DNA of 64,000 nucleotides, taken from Streptomyces sp. NBC_01429 (lineage in GTDB: Bacteria; Actinomycetota; Actinomycetes; Streptomycetales; Streptomycetaceae). The notes beneath the pieces were generated by a model that saw nothing but the letters and a program-made list of their open reading frames with translations, was not told where the DNA came from and made no database searches. Where the stretch lies: positions 5,297,501-5,361,500 of the forward strand of contig NZ_CP109599.1 of assembly GCF_036231945.1 (NCBI RefSeq), read 5' to 3'. This document shows, piece after piece, positions 1-8,746 of this stretch (positions are counted from its first letter, which is position 1; the number at the start of each line of letters is the position of its first letter). The translations under genes were made by a program, and so were the position numbers.

Positions 1-989
1 GCGTACACCTCGGGGCGGTGTTCCTTCAGCCAGGCCAGCTGCTGGGCCTGGGACATCACGAACTTGAACTCCGGATGGTCGTCCATCAGCTGGGTGACGC
101 TGGAGACCGTACGGGCGACCTTGCGGACCGTCTCGCGCAGCGGCCACAGCCAGGCCGTGTCGATATGGGCGTGGCCGACGGCGGAGATACGGTGCGCGCT
201 CGCGACGGCGGGCGCGGCCAGGGCCGGGGCGAGCGCCTCGCGCGCGGCGGCGGCGCTGCCGCTGATGTCCTGGAGGTCGATCGCGTCCAGCGCCTGCTCG
301 ACGGCCTTGAGGAGCTGCCAGCGGCGCGGGGTGTCGGTGGGCAGCTCACGCATCAGCTGGCCGAGGACATCGAGGTCCTGGACGAGTTCGAAGACCGTCG
401 CGTCGAAGACGGCGAGGTCCATCCGGCGCAGCCGGTACAGCGGCTCGCCCGCCGGGGTCGCGCCGTGCTCCTCGCCCAGCCAGGCCGCCCGGCCGCCGAC
501 CGGTGTCGGGCCGAACGACAGCTGTCCCGGGCCGCTGTGCATGACGACCGGGTTGGCCGCGGCCTCGATGAACCGTACGAACTCCTCGCCGCCCTCGGCG
601 CTCGCGCTCACGGGCAGCCAGGTGTTACGGGGGTTGAGCGCCTTCACCGGTGTCCCGTCGGGCCGGTAGACCAGCCCCTCGGTGGAGAAGCCCGGCTCCG
701 TCGTGCCGAAGCCCAGGTCGAGTACGGCCTCCACGGGCAGCCCGGCCCACTCGGCCGGGACCGTACCCGAGACCTTGAACCAGCTGGTCGACCAGGCGGG
801 GCCCCAGTGGTCGCCGACCCGGGCGGGCCCGAACTCGGCGGCCAGGCCCTCGGCGACCGGGACGGGCTCGCCCGGCACGTTCCAGATCTCGACCTCAAGA
901 GGGACGGCACGGGCGTGGACGGCGGGCCGTAGACGCTGGTTCAGCACGCGGTCGAGCCGCTGCTCGATCACTTCGCGGTCGTTGTGCAT
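1..989 (-). CDS. Alpha-mannosidase, glycoside hydrolase family 38 (5' part only)
   Basis: Reading the minus strand from ATG at 989 gives an uninterrupted frame of about 329 residues that runs off the left window edge, so the C-terminal half is missing. The motif GHAHIDTAWLWPLRET lies near residues 270-285. It is the hallmark of GH38, where the His and Asp bind the catalytic zinc and the Trp residues line the mannose site. About 270 residues of N-terminal beta-sandwich-like sequence precede it, as in long bacterial GH38 enzymes. A GGAG ribosome site precedes the ATG. There is no signal peptide, so it probably cleaves imported alpha-mannosides in the cytoplasm. It follows the permease genes on the same strand, 96 bases after the upstream stop, consistent with one operon. 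Confidence 0.93.
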   Translation of the reverse strand, partial: MHNDREVIEQRLDRVLNQRLRPAVHARAVPLEVEIWNVPGEPVPVAEGLAAEFGPARVGDHWGPAWSTSWFKVSGTVPAEWAGLPVEAVLDLGFGTTEPGFSTEGLVYRPDGTPVKALNPRNTWLPVSASAEGGEEFVRFIEAAANPVVMHSGPGQLSFGPTPVGGRAAWLGEEHGATPAGEPLYRLRRMDLAVFDATVFELVQDLDVLGQLMRELPTDTPRRWQLLKAVEQALDAIDLQDISGSAAAAREALAPALAAPAVASAHRISAVGHAHIDTAWLWPLRETVRKVARTVSSVTQLMDDHPEFKFVMSQAQQLAWLKEHRPEVY

Positions 990-1085
990 GGGTGGTTCTC
1001 CAGAAGAGGAAGTCAGAATCCGGGGGCAGCTGCGGAGAGGGGAGGGAAGCCGAGGGGAGAGCGGAGGGGAGGGAGCGCGCGGGCG

Positions 1086-1988
1086 TCAGCCCTTCAGCGC
1101 CCCGCCCAGCGCGAAGCCGCCGCCGAGCTTGCGCGCCAGCAGCAGGTAGAGCAGCACGACGGGGATCGAGTAGATGATCGAGAACGCCGAGAGCTGGCCG
1201 TACTGCGTCTGGTCGTGCGCGCTGAGGAAGTTGAAGACGCTGACCGAGGCCGGCAGCTTCTCCGGGTCGAGCAGCAGGATGAAGGGGACGAAGAAGTTCC
1301 CCCACATACCGATGAACGTGAAGATCGTGACGACGATGACGCCCGGCCACATCAGCGGCAGCACGACCCGCCACAGCACCTGCATCGAGCCCGCGCCGTC
1401 GATCCTGGCGGCCTCCTCCAGCACGATCGGCACGCCGTCCATGAAGTTCTTCATCAGCCAGATGCCGAACGGGAGCGACGATGCGGCCAGGAAGAGCGTG
1501 GTGCCGGCCATCGAGTCGATCAGGTTGACCTGCACGAACATGCTGTAGACCGGGATCATGACCGCCGTGATCGGCAGGCCGGTCGAGAACAGGATCGTGT
1601 AGAGGAACGGCTTGCGCAGCTTCGAGCGGTAGCGGGAGAGCGGGTAGGCCGCCAGGATCGACAGCGCCACGGTCAGGAAGGTCGCGCCGCCGCACAGGAT
1701 CAGCCCGTTGAGCATCGGCCGGTAGGTCGTGTCGACGTTGAGGATCTTGCCGAAGTTGTCGAGCGTGAACGGGTCGGGCAGCGAGAGCCGGAAGCTGGCG
1801 TGCGCGTTGACCGAGGCCAGCAGCATCCAGAGCAGCGGGACGACGTACACCACCGAGATCAGCAGCAGCGCGATGTTGACGCCGATCCGGCTGGTGCGGG
1901 CGCGTCCCGAGCGGGCGCCGCCCCGCGCGGACGGCGCGGTCGGGACGCTTCGAGCGGTGGCGGTGGCGGGGGTGGTGGTCGCGGCCAT
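1086..1988 (-). CDS. Carbohydrate ABC transporter permease, MalG type
   Basis: This 300-residue inner-membrane permease has about six membrane segments. It carries the EAA loop (EEAARIDGAG, then VLPLMWPG) that couples to the ATPase. The N-terminus is a Thr/Ala-rich cytoplasmic tail. The start ATG at 1988 overlaps the stop of the upstream permease in a TGATG, so the two are translationally coupled. With that partner and the lipoprotein upstream it forms a CUT1-type oligosaccharide importer. No ATPase gene is present, which is usual for Streptomyces sugar importers that share a multipurpose ATPase such as MsiK. The GH38 neighbour points to mannose-containing substrates, but this is inference. 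Confidence 0.93.
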   Translation of the reverse strand: MAATTTPATATARSVPTAPSARGGARSGRARTSRIGVNIALLLISVVYVVPLLWMLLASVNAHASFRLSLPDPFTLDNFGKILNVDTTYRPMLNGLILCGGATFLTVALSILAAYPLSRYRSKLRKPFLYTILFSTGLPITAVMIPVYSMFVQVNLIDSMAGTTLFLAASSLPFGIWLMKNFMDGVPIVLEEAARIDGAGSMQVLWRVVLPLMWPGVIVVTIFTFIGMWGNFFVPFILLLDPEKLPASVSVFNFLSAHDQTQYGQLSAFSIIYSIPVVLLYLLLARKLGGGFALGGALKG

Positions 1989-2977
1989 CAGTCCTCCTCC
2001 AGTTTCAGCAGCCGGATGTAGACGGTGGAGAAGAGCGCGCCGACCAGCAGCAGCACCAGCGCGATGGCGGTCCCGTAGCCGATCAGGCTGTTCTGGAACG
2101 CCTGCTGGTACATGAAGATGGGCAGCGTCTGGCTCTTGTTGCCGGGGCCGCCCCTGGTCATGGTGTAGATCAGCCCGAAGACCGAGAGGGTCTGGAGGGT
2201 GATCAGCATCAGGTTGGTCATGATGGAGCGGCGGATGACCGGCAGGGTGACCCGCCACAGCCGCTGCCAGGGACCGGCGCCGTCCATCTCGGCGGCCTCG
2301 ATCAGCTCCTGGGGCACGTCGTTGAGGGCGGCCGAGTAGACCATCATCGAGAACGCCGTACCGCGCCAGATGTTGGCGAAGCAGGCGGCCAGGATCGGCA
2401 GGGTGTAGAGCCAGTTCTGCTGCGGCAGGTGCAGCGCGTCCAGGATCGCGTTGAGCGATCCCTGCTGGAAGAAGAACGCGTACATCAGGTAGCCCGCGAC
2501 GACTTCGGGCAGCACCCAGGCGGCGATGACGACCAGGCTGACGATCGACCTGACCGGCTTGGACGCCTTCTCCATCATCACGGCGAGCGCCAGCCCGAGC
2601 GTGTTCTGCCCGATGACGGCGGAGCCGATGACGAACACGAAGGTCAGCCATACGGCGTTGAGGAAGTCGGGGTCGCCGAAGGCCCGGGTGAAGTTGTCGA
2701 AGCCGACGAAGTCGGTGGCCGACGAGCCCGTCAACTGCATGTTCGTGAACGCGTAGTAGACGCAGTACCCGATCGGCCCGGCCAGGAAGACCGCCAGCAG
2801 GACGGCGGAGGGCAGCAGCGGCAGACCGCGCAACAGGCCCTGGGTGGCGGGGGATACGGGGCGACGGCGGCCTGCGCGCCCGGCGCCCCGGCGGCCGGGG
2901 CCGCCCGGATCGCCGGGGGCGTCGGCGGCGCCGGGCTTCCGGCCGCCGCCGTCCAGGGTGGTGGTGGGGCCGCTCAC
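1988..2977 (-). CDS. Carbohydrate ABC transporter permease, MalF/UgpA type
   Basis: This 329-residue permease has about six membrane helices after a Gly/Pro/Arg-rich cytoplasmic leader. The EAA motif reads EAAEMDGAG, followed by RVTLPVIRRS. The chosen start is GTG at 2977, which shares one base with the stop of the binding-protein gene (TAGTG). Frame upstream of that point belongs to the binding-protein gene and is not used. It pairs with the MalG-type permease downstream. The junction architecture (overlaps of a single base on both sides) indicates one tightly coupled transporter operon. Confidence 0.92.
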   Translation of the reverse strand: MSGPTTTLDGGGRKPGAADAPGDPGGPGRRGAGRAGRRRPVSPATQGLLRGLPLLPSAVLLAVFLAGPIGYCVYYAFTNMQLTGSSATDFVGFDNFTRAFGDPDFLNAVWLTFVFVIGSAVIGQNTLGLALAVMMEKASKPVRSIVSLVVIAAWVLPEVVAGYLMYAFFFQQGSLNAILDALHLPQQNWLYTLPILAACFANIWRGTAFSMMVYSAALNDVPQELIEAAEMDGAGPWQRLWRVTLPVIRRSIMTNLMLITLQTLSVFGLIYTMTRGGPGNKSQTLPIFMYQQAFQNSLIGYGTAIALVLLLVGALFSTVYIRLLKLEED

Positions 2978-4350
2978 TACGAACCCTTGACCGTGTTGTC
3001 CGCGCCGACCGCGGACTTGACATCGTTGTCGAACGTGGAGGCCGCCTGGTCCACGCTCGCCTGACCGGTCGTCACCGACTCCATGGCCTTCTGGATGGCG
3101 GTGGAGACCTGGGTGTAGGCGGGCAGGGCGGGCCGGTAGTGGGTGTCGGCGACCAGTGAGGTGAAGAACTTGTTGGTCGGCAGCGCCTTCAGGTACGTCG
3201 GGTCGTCGGCCACGTCCTTGCGTACGGCGATGGTCGCGTTCGCGGCGTTCCACCGGGCCGAGGCGTCCTTGGTCTCCAGGAACTGGACGAACTTGAAGGC
3301 GAGATCGGGGTTGGACGCCTTCGACGGGACGGACCAGGCCCAGCCGCCGGACATGCTCACCCTGCCGGGGGCCTGCCCGTTCTGGGTGGGCATCGCGGCG
3401 GTGGCCATCGTGGACTGCCATTCGGGCCACGGTTTGCTGCCGGTGCGGATCCAGTTGTTCGGCATCCAGGAGCCGTCGATGTCCATGGCGAGCTTGCCGG
3501 CCGGGATCATCTCCGTGCCGACGGCGGCGCCGATGTTCGCGCCGAGCGCCTGCTCGACGGAGGGGCCGAGCTTCTGGCCGTACACGTCCTTGATGAACTG
3601 GAGCGAGTCCTTGAAGCCCTGGCTTCCGACGACCCACTTCTTCTGTCCGCTGTCGTACAGCGCGTCACCGCCGGCCTTCGTGCCGTACAGCAGCATCTCG
3701 AAGCCCTGCATGGTGGACTGCTCGCCGCCCGCCGTGCCCGTGTAGATGTTGAACGGGGTGATCGAGGGGTCGGACGCCTTGATCTTCTTGGCCGCGTCGA
3801 GGACGTCGGCCCAGGTCTTGGGCTGCCAGGGGACGGAGATCCCGGCCTTCGCGAGGATCTTCTTGTTGTACCAGATGCCGCGGGTGTCCGTGTTGTCCGG
3901 TACGCCGTACGTCTTGCCGTCGGCGGCCTTCACGGCGGCCTTGGACGCGTCCGCGAACTGCGACCAGTCCGACCACTTGTCCAGGTAGTCGTCGAGCGGC
4001 TTGAGGTAGCCACTGGCGATGTCGGAGTTGATCGTCGCGGTGTCCTCGTACACGAGATCGGGCGCGGTCGAGGGCGAGCGCATCATGAGCTGGAGCTTGG
4101 TGTAGTAGTCGTTGGAGGAGGCGGTGACCGGGACCAGCTTGACGGTGGTGCCCGGGTTCTCCTTCTCGAACCGCTTCACCATGGGGGCCAGGAAGGTCGC
4201 CTGGACCTTGTTGCTGTTGTTGAGCTGCTGCTGATAGACGACCTTGATCGTCTTGCTCGAACTCCCGGAGGACGAGCCGGTCCCACAGCCTGCCGCCGTG
4301 ATGGCGATCGCGGCCGTGACGCTGACGGCTGCGAGAAGTCTGGTACGCAC
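2977..4350 (-). CDS. Sugar ABC transporter substrate-binding lipoprotein
   Basis: This 457-residue extracellular binding protein of the MalE-like family starts at GTG 4350 (VRTRLLAAVS), with a GGAGG nine bases upstream. An alternative start 22 codons upstream has no good ribosome site. The signal peptide ends in TAAGC, giving a lipidated Cys near residue 23 followed by a Ser/Gly linker. Family features visible include TAPDLVYEDTATI, the hinge-region GIWYNKKILAKAG, and the C-terminal WAWSVPSKA segment. It captures an oligosaccharide for the two permeases encoded downstream. It is the first gene of the operon, and the palindromes at 4473-4496 lie upstream, where a ROK regulator could control it. 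Confidence 0.93.
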   Translation of the reverse strand: MRTRLLAAVSVTAAIAITAAGCGTGSSSGSSSKTIKVVYQQQLNNSNKVQATFLAPMVKRFEKENPGTTVKLVPVTASSNDYYTKLQLMMRSPSTAPDLVYEDTATINSDIASGYLKPLDDYLDKWSDWSQFADASKAAVKAADGKTYGVPDNTDTRGIWYNKKILAKAGISVPWQPKTWADVLDAAKKIKASDPSITPFNIYTGTAGGEQSTMQGFEMLLYGTKAGGDALYDSGQKKWVVGSQGFKDSLQFIKDVYGQKLGPSVEQALGANIGAAVGTEMIPAGKLAMDIDGSWMPNNWIRTGSKPWPEWQSTMATAAMPTQNGQAPGRVSMSGGWAWSVPSKASNPDLAFKFVQFLETKDASARWNAANATIAVRKDVADDPTYLKALPTNKFFTSLVADTHYRPALPAYTQVSTAIQKAMESVTTGQASVDQAASTFDNDVKSAVGADNTVKGS

Positions 4351-4472
4351 AGTAGATCCTCCGACGAAGAACCCGATCGAAGCCCGAAGAGGCAGGGAAT
4401 AGCTCATCCCGCGCAAAGCGGATATGGTCCCCTATCCGGGCGTTTTTGCCCTGGCCTGCTGACGCTCAGCTA

Positions 4473-4485
4473 AATCCAATGGATT
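4473..4485. promoter_or_regulatory. Candidate operator, perfect inverted repeat AATCCA-A-TGGATT
   Basis: The hexamers AATCCA and TGGATT are perfect inverted repeats around one base. They lie in the 290-base space between the divergent binding-protein gene (start 4350) and ROK gene (start 4641). A second imperfect palindrome, TTGATTAAGTCAA at 4484-4496, abuts it. This AT-rich island in a GC-rich spacer is a plausible ROK binding site controlling both directions. The function is inferred from symmetry and position only. Confidence 0.5.
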
Positions 4486-4640
4486 GATTAAGTCAACGCT
4501 TCGGCCATGTAAACTTCGGTCACGATTCCGGATCGCCGGACGGTCGCCGCACAGCCGACAGGCCGTGCGCGACGGCCGGGATCCCACCGCCCCGACCAGC
4601 GAACCACCCTCGCGGGCCAGGGCAGAGGAGGCGACACGAC

Positions 4641-5876
4641 GTGACGCAGGGCGGGACGAACCTCCCGCGAGTGGGGGACTACAACCAGGCGGTCGTGCTC
4701 GACGCGATCCGCACCAGCGGGCCCGTCAGCCGGGTCGAACTCGCACCTCTCACGGGCCTCACCGCCCAGACCGTCTCCAATGTGGTCCGCAGGCTGCTCG
4801 ACGCCGGTCTCGTGTCCGAGTCCGGGCACGCCCCCTCCAGTGGAGGCAAGCGCCGTACGCTCCTGTCCCCGCGCGCCGACGGCGCCTACGCCGTCGGGAT
4901 CCATCTGGACCCCGACTCGGCCATGGTCGTCGTGGTCGACCTGGTCGGGGAGGTGCTGATCAGCAGAAGGGTCCGGCTCACCGACCCCCGCGACCCGGAG
5001 GTGGTGGTCGACCAGGCGGTACGGGCCGCCCGCCGGCTCACCGCCCGCGCCGAGATCGACCCCGCCCGGCTGCTCGGCACCGGCATCGCCGCCCCCGGCC
5101 CGATCGACGGCCGCGCGGGCGCCGTGATCGCCCCGCCCAATCTGCCCGGCTGGGAGTACGTGCCCCTGCTGGAGATGTTCGGGAAGGCGACCGGCATGCC
5201 GGTCGCGCTGGACAACGACGCCACGGCCGCCGCCATCGGTGAGCGCTGGATCGGCGGCAGACGGCGGGCGGGCAGCTTCTTCTTCATCTACCTGGGCACC
5301 GGCATCGGCTCCGGAGTCGTCCTCAACAACACCGTGCTGCACGGCGATTCCGGCAACGCGGGGGAGTTCGGCCACATGTCCGTCGAACCGGGCGACCGGG
5401 TCTGCCACTGCGGCAGTACGGGCTGCCTCGGCCCGTACTGCAACCCCGCCGCCATCATCGAGGACCTGCTGGCCCGGCAGGGCGCGGGCACCGGCGTATC
5501 CCTCGGCCTCACCGGCGACCCGGCCGACCTGCACCGTGACTGGAAGCTGCTGCGGCGCGCGGTACGGGCGGGCGACCCCGCCGCGACCGACGCCGTACGC
5601 CGCGCCGCCCGGCGCCTCGGCCAGGCCACCCGGGGCGCGGTCAGCCTGCTCGACGTCGGTTCCGTGGTGCTCGGCGGGGAGGCGCTGCGCGGGATCGAAC
5701 CCATCCTGTGCGAGGAGATCGACGCGGCCGTCAACAGCACCTCCGTCGGGCATGGCAAGCGGAACATCGCCATCGAGCGGAGCGTGATCGGGGACACGGT
5801 CGGCGCGGTGGGTGCCGCGTCGCTGATCCTGCACGGGAATTACGCGCCGGGATGGCGGATGCTGATCGACGGGTGA
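4641..5876 (+). CDS. ROK family transcriptional regulator (NagC/XylR type)
   Basis: This 411-residue protein has an N-terminal winged helix-turn-helix (about residues 14-70, containing LTGLTAQTVSNVVRRL) followed by a sugar-kinase-like ROK domain. The kinase fold shows LDNDATAAAIGER, the glycine-rich YLGTGIGSGVVL, and the zinc motif CHCGSTGC near residues 254-262. The usual Glu after the last Cys (CLE) is replaced by Gly. The start is GTG 4641 with GGAGG about ten bases upstream. It is divergent from the sugar ABC operon, the classic arrangement for a local sugar-responsive repressor. The effector is unknown; a mannose-type sugar is suggested by the GH38 gene. Confidence 0.9.
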   Translation: MTQGGTNLPRVGDYNQAVVLDAIRTSGPVSRVELAPLTGLTAQTVSNVVRRLLDAGLVSESGHAPSSGGKRRTLLSPRADGAYAVGIHLDPDSAMVVVVDLVGEVLISRRVRLTDPRDPEVVVDQAVRAARRLTARAEIDPARLLGTGIAAPGPIDGRAGAVIAPPNLPGWEYVPLLEMFGKATGMPVALDNDATAAAIGERWIGGRRRAGSFFFIYLGTGIGSGVVLNNTVLHGDSGNAGEFGHMSVEPGDRVCHCGSTGCLGPYCNPAAIIEDLLARQGAGTGVSLGLTGDPADLHRDWKLLRRAVRAGDPAATDAVRRAARRLGQATRGAVSLLDVGSVVLGGEALRGIEPILCEEIDAAVNSTSVGHGKRNIAIERSVIGDTVGAVGAASLILHGNYAPGWRMLIDG

Positions 5877-5949
5877 GCGGGACGGGCACCCGCTACGGGG
5901 GGCGGTGACCGACGGGTGCGGGTGCGCGCCACCCTCCTGTCGTGGGTAC

Positions 5950-5981
5950 CCCCTTGTCAGGGTCACCCCCCTGACAAGGGG
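5950..5981. terminator. 12-bp perfect hairpin after the ROK gene
   Basis: CCCCTTGTCAGG (5950-5961) pairs perfectly with CCTGACAAGGGG (5970-5981) around an eight-base loop, 74 bases after the ROK stop. There is no T-tract, which is common for Streptomyces terminators. The core TGTCAGG...CCTGACA is also the symmetry expected of a dimeric repressor site, and it lies upstream of the hydrolase-ABC gene. Terminator is the simpler reading; an operator is possible. Confidence 0.55.
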
Positions 5982-6106
5982 TGTCCGGCCACCCGAGCCG
6001 TACCGCGTCTGCTGTATGCCGTCGGCCGGCCGTACTCCTCAAGGATGCCGTCGAGTTCCGACCGGAGGCACGGCGGTTCGTTTCCCAGGCCGTTTAGGGT
6101 TCAAGG

Positions 6107-8746
6107 ATGGAGACCCCAACCCCCCGCCGGTCCTGGCTGCGCGCGCGATGGCCGGCCGTGGTGGCCGCCGTCGCCGTGCTGGTCGGAGCAGGCACCTGGA
6201 CCGCCGTCGCGTCGGACAGCGCGCCCGCCGTGCACCGGGAGGACCGGGTGATGGCGATGCCGGGTGCCCGGATCGACACCTCGTACTTCACCTCCGGCGG
6301 CGGCGGGCGCCGGCCCGCCGTGCTGATCGGGCACGGCTTCGGCGGCAGCAAGGCCGACGTACGGGACCAGGCCGAGAAGCTCGCGCGCGACGGGTACGCG
6401 GTGCTGACCTGGTCGGCGCGCGGCTTCGGGAAGTCGACCGGCCGGATCGGGCTCAACGACCCGGACCACGAGGTCAAGGACGTGTCCCGGCTGATCGACT
6501 GGCTCGCGAAGCGCCCCGAGGTCCAGCTCGACGCGAAGGGCGACCCCCGGGTCGGGATCACGGGCGCCTCGTACGGCGGGGCCATCTCGCTGCTCGCCGC
6601 CGGGTACGACAAGCGGGTCGACGCGATCGCCCCGCAGATCACGTACTGGAACCTCGCCGACGCGCTCTTCCCCGACGACGTCTTCAAGAAGCTCTGGGCC
6701 GGGATCTTCTTCTCCACCGGAGGCGGCTGCGGGACCTTCGAGAAGGCGCTGTGCGCGATGTACCAGCGGGTCGCCGTCTCCGGCACCCCGGACGCGGCCG
6801 CCCGCACCCTGCTGGAGGAGCGCAGTCCGTCCGCCGTTGCCGACCGTATCGACGTGCCCACGATGATCTTCCAGGGCCAGACCGACTCGCTCTTCCCGCT
6901 CGGCCAGGCCGACGCCATGGAGAAGGCGATCCGCGCCAACGGCGCACCGGTCGACGTCGACTGGATCGCGGGCGGGCACGACGGCGGCGACATGGAGGGC
7001 GGCCGGGTGCTGAACCGGGTCTCCTCCTGGTTCGACCGCTATCTCAAGGACGACAAGAGCGCGGACACCGGTCCGGCGTTCCGGGTCACCAGGACCGGAG
7101 GCGTCGACTCCACCGACGGCAGGGCCCAGATCAGGGGCGCCGGCAGCGACAGCTACCCGGGTCTGGAGAGCGGCACCACCGACGTTCCGCTCAGCGGCGG
7201 CACCAAGACCTTCGAGAATCCGGCGGGCGCGAGCCCGCCCGCCATCTCCGCCGTTCCGGGCGTCGGCGGCGGACTCTCCCAGCTGTCCACGTTCGGGGTC
7301 GGGCTCTCGCTCGACTTCCCCGGACAGAACGCCGCCTTCGACTCCGCGCCGCTCGACCGGTCGCTGCGCATCACCGGTACACCGACCGTCCGCGCCACCG
7401 TCACCTCCAGCGGCGGCGACGCGGTGCTGTTCGCCAAGGTGTACGACGTCGGCCCCGACGGCAGCCGGAACGTGCTGCCGTCGCAACTCGTCGCACCCAT
7501 CAGGGTCGAGGGCGCCGAAAAGGGCAGGACCGTGGAGCTGACCCTGCCCGCCGTGGACCATCAGCTGGTCCCCGGACACCGGCTGCGGCTCGTCCTCGCC
7601 GCCACCGACCTCGGCTACGCCTCACCGGCCGACCCCGCCACGTACAAGGTCTCCCTCGAAGGACCGCTGACCGTACCGACCGTGCCCGCGCTCACCAGCG
7701 GGTCCGCGGCGCTGCCCTGGTGGACGTGGGGGCTGCCCGCCATCGGCGTACTGATCGCGGCCGGGCTGCTGCTCACCGCCCGCCGCCGCGGCGGCACGCC
7801 GGCGCCCGACCCCGAACTGGCCGGTGTGCCGCTGCGGATCGAGGGTCTGACGAAGCGGTACGCCAAGTCCTCCGACCGGTACGCGGTCCGTGATCTCTCC
7901 TTCCAGGTGGAGAAGGGACAGGTGCTCGGGCTGCTCGGTCCGAACGGCGCCGGGAAGACCACCACCCTGCGCATGCTGATGGGACTGATCGCCCCGGACG
8001 CCGGTGAGATCAGGGTCTTCGGCCACGCCATCAGGCCGGGCGCCCCGGTGCTCTCCCGGGTCGGCGCGTTCGTGGAGGGCGCCGGCTTCCTGCCGCATCT
8101 GTCGGGACGGGCCAACCTGGAGCTGTACTGGCAGGCCACCGGCCGCCCCGCCGAGGACTCCCGCATCGAGGAGGCGCTGGAGATCGCCGGGCTCGGCGAC
8201 GCGCTCGCGCGGGCCGTACGCACCTACTCGCAGGGGATGCGGCAGCGCCTCGCCATCGCCCAGGCGATGCTCGGCATGCCGGATCTGCTGATCCTCGACG
8301 AGCCGACCAACGGTCTCGACCCGCCGCAGATCCGCGAGATGCGGGATGTGATGATCCGTTACGCGGCGGGCGGCAGGACGGTCATCGTCTCCAGCCACCT
8401 CCTCTCCGAGGTCGAGCAGTCCTGTACGCATCTGGTGGTCATGCGCCGCGGTCAGCTCGTGCAGGCGGGACCGGTCGAGGAGATCACCGGATCGGGTGAC
8501 TCGCTGCTCGTCACCACCGCCGAGGAGGTGCCGGAGCCCGTGATCGAGAAGATCGCCGCGCTGCCCGGCATCGGCTCGGCCGTCCGCGCGGACGGCGGCC
8601 CCGGGCTGCTCGTACGGCTCGACGGCGCGAGCACCACCACCCTGGTCACCGAGTTGATACGGCTGGATGTCCCGCTCACCGGGGTCGGACCCCACCGCCG
8701 CCTGGAGGACGCGTTCCTCACCCTGATCTCCGGAGGCTCCGCATGA
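6107..8746 (+). CDS. Alpha/beta-hydrolase (S15/CocE-like) fused to an ABC transporter ATPase
   Basis: This 879-residue two-part protein has an N-terminal membrane anchor or signal (residues about 14-35) followed by an alpha/beta-hydrolase domain. That domain carries the nucleophile elbow GASYGG (Ser155), Asp260 in GQTDS and His291 in GGHDGG, a complete candidate triad. A jelly-roll region typical of X-Pro dipeptidyl-peptidase/CocE C-termini ends near residue 530. A membrane helix (about 540-560) then leads into a cytoplasmic ABC domain with Walker A GPNGAGKTT (Lys617), a YSQGMRQRLAIAQAM signature and LLILDEPTNGLD. The hydrolase would therefore lie outside and the ATPase inside. The stop overlaps the next start (ATGA), and that gene supplies the membrane domain. 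The substrate is unknown; export of a peptide or toxic ester coupled to hydrolysis is speculation. Confidence 0.88.
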   Translation: METPTPRRSWLRARWPAVVAAVAVLVGAGTWTAVASDSAPAVHREDRVMAMPGARIDTSYFTSGGGGRRPAVLIGHGFGGSKADVRDQAEKLARDGYAVLTWSARGFGKSTGRIGLNDPDHEVKDVSRLIDWLAKRPEVQLDAKGDPRVGITGASYGGAISLLAAGYDKRVDAIAPQITYWNLADALFPDDVFKKLWAGIFFSTGGGCGTFEKALCAMYQRVAVSGTPDAAARTLLEERSPSAVADRIDVPTMIFQGQTDSLFPLGQADAMEKAIRANGAPVDVDWIAGGHDGGDMEGGRVLNRVSSWFDRYLKDDKSADTGPAFRVTRTGGVDSTDGRAQIRGAGSDSYPGLESGTTDVPLSGGTKTFENPAGASPPAISAVPGVGGGLSQLSTFGVGLSLDFPGQNAAFDSAPLDRSLRITGTPTVRATVTSSGGDAVLFAKVYDVGPDGSRNVLPSQLVAPIRVEGAEKGRTVELTLPAVDHQLVPGHRLRLVLAATDLGYASPADPATYKVSLEGPLTVPTVPALTSGSAALPWWTWGLPAIGVLIAAGLLLTARRRGGTPAPDPELAGVPLRIEGLTKRYAKSSDRYAVRDLSFQVEKGQVLGLLGPNGAGKTTTLRMLMGLIAPDAGEIRVFGHAIRPGAPVLSRVGAFVEGAGFLPHLSGRANLELYWQATGRPAEDSRIEEALEIAGLGDALARAVRTYSQGMRQRLAIAQAMLGMPDLLILDEPTNGLDPPQIREMRDVMIRYAAGGRTVIVSSHLLSEVEQSCTHLVVMRRGQLVQAGPVEEITGSGDSLLVTTAEEVPEPVIEKIAALPGIGSAVRADGGPGLLVRLDGASTTTLVTELIRLDVPLTGVGPHRRLEDAFLTLISGGSA

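Noticed and set aside
18..932. A plus-strand frame at the left edge
   Set aside because: The minus strand encodes the unmistakable GH38 motif over the same bases, and the plus frame has no recognisable domain.
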